A stretch of 6,319 nt of DNA, taken from NCBI GenBank assembly GCA_007119405.1, contig SKPT01000647.1, forward strand, positions 1 through 6,319, written 5' to 3'. Source of the stretch: Phycisphaeraceae bacterium (lineage in GTDB: Bacteria > Planctomycetota > Phycisphaerae > Phycisphaerales > Phycisphaeraceae). A program made the translations under genes and the position numbers. Below the pieces are notes generated by a model that saw only the letters and a list, made by a program, of their open reading frames with translations, searched no databases and had not been told where the DNA came from. Shown piece by piece: positions 5,876 through 6,319 of the stretch. How positions within the stretch are numbered: position 1 is the first letter of the stretch; each line of letters begins with the position of its first letter.

Positions 5876-6319
5876 TCAGCGCCGCCGCCGCAGCAGCATC
5901 AGCCCGCCGAGGCCCAGCAGCGCCAGCGAACCGGGCTCGGGCACGACGTTGACCCGGCCGCCGGGCAGGTCCAGCGTAAAAATCACGGTCTCGTTAGCTG
6001 TGCTGGTGGTGAAGGGGATGTTGTCGGCGAACATGCCGAAGTCCAAGCCCACGGACACGTCCCAGTCATCGACGTGGCGGAGCTTGAAAAAGTGCTCCCC
6101 CGGATCCGCCACGACGATTTGACCTTGATGCAAGCCATCGCCGAGGTCGGTCAGCGTCACGAGCCCCTCGGCCCAGTCGTTGGGCGTGCCCATGACTTCC
6201 CAGTCGAAGCCCAGATCCTCGTAGCCGACGCGGGTTCCGGCCGGGAGCCAGCCGTCCGCGGGCGGATCCAGCCAGAGGTTGACGGTCAACTCGCCGCTGG
6301 CGTCGGCGCGGATGCGGGC
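5876..6319 (-). CDS. Starch-binding-like PEP-CTERM protein, 5' end outside the window
   Basis: Only the C-terminal 147 residues are visible. The frame is open to the last base of the window, so the gene is cut by the edge. A TTG at 6289 is not its start: the preceding codons (ARIRADASGE) align with DVRVLMDDTGE of the 310-residue paralogue. Visible residues 1-126 match residues 84-210 of that paralogue closely, including ADGWLP, WEVMG, NDW, TDLGDG, HQG, FKL and TLDLP. The domain therefore has the same glucan-binding-like sandwich fold, with GTPNDW replacing GSFNDW. Unlike the paralogue it has no dockerin pair: the sandwich runs directly into VPEP (126-129), a Leu/Gly-rich segment and RRRR. Surface localisation and glucan binding are inferred. 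It is the first gene of the co-oriented cluster seen here and is followed by a strong hairpin. Confidence 0.88.
   Translation of the reverse strand, partial: ARIRADASGELTVNLWLDPPADGWLPAGTRVGYEDLGFDWEVMGTPNDWAEGLVTLTDLGDGLHQGQIVVADPGEHFFKLRHVDDWDVSVGLDFGMFADNIPFTTSTANETVIFTLDLPGGRVNVVPEPGSLALLGLGGLMLLRRRR
5880..5926 (-). repeat. 47-base direct repeat, copy 2 (PEP-CTERM coding end)
   Basis: Identical to 4730-4776; it encodes the same C-terminal membrane segment and Arg cluster in the right-edge paralogue. Confidence 0.8.

Noticed and set aside
6287..6289. TTG at 6289 as a start for the right-edge gene
   Set aside because: The frame stays open to the window end and the preceding residues align with the paralogue, so this codon is an internal Leu in GELTVN.

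Overview
The window is high-GC bacterial DNA, most likely from a planctomycete, with Phycisphaerae as the best guess. Three adjacent genes encode proteins ending in a VPEP motif, a short hydrophobic stretch and an Arg cluster (PEP-CTERM sorting signal). Two of these also carry paired calcium-binding dockerin-type repeats of the style GDxNxDGxxDTGDV. That combination, together with numerous intergenic palindromes, is typical of Planctomycetota. The taxonomy is inferred; no rRNA or other marker gene is present.

All four supported genes lie on the minus strand, so transcription runs right to left. At the right edge (5876-6319) is the 3' part of a gene for a secreted, starch-binding-like beta-sandwich protein with a PEP-CTERM tail. 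After a strong hairpin terminator and a leader made largely of an imperfect inverted repeat comes a complete paralogue (4726-5658): signal peptide, two GSFNDW-type sandwich domains, a dockerin pair and PEP-CTERM. A possible second terminator (4658-4697) separates it from a 1013-residue secreted GH13 alpha-amylase (1586-4627), which has intact catalytic residues, two sets of EF-hand/dockerin repeats and its own PEP-CTERM tail. A 90-bp near-perfect palindromic repeat (1500-1589) follows. It supplies the amylase stop codon and ends one base before the start of a MalK/UgpC-type sugar ABC transporter ATPase (353-1498).

The left 352 bases hold no credible gene. They contain a G/T-rich tract and a cluster of long nested palindromes (121-295) sharing GTGCCAC/GTGGCAC ends.

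Read together, this looks like an alpha-glucan utilisation locus. Glucan-binding proteins and an amylase would be held at the cell surface by PEP-CTERM processing, and the maltooligosaccharides released could be imported by a transporter energised by the MalK-like ATPase. The permeases and solute-binding protein are not in the window, so the import step is inferred from gene neighbourhood and ATPase family only.
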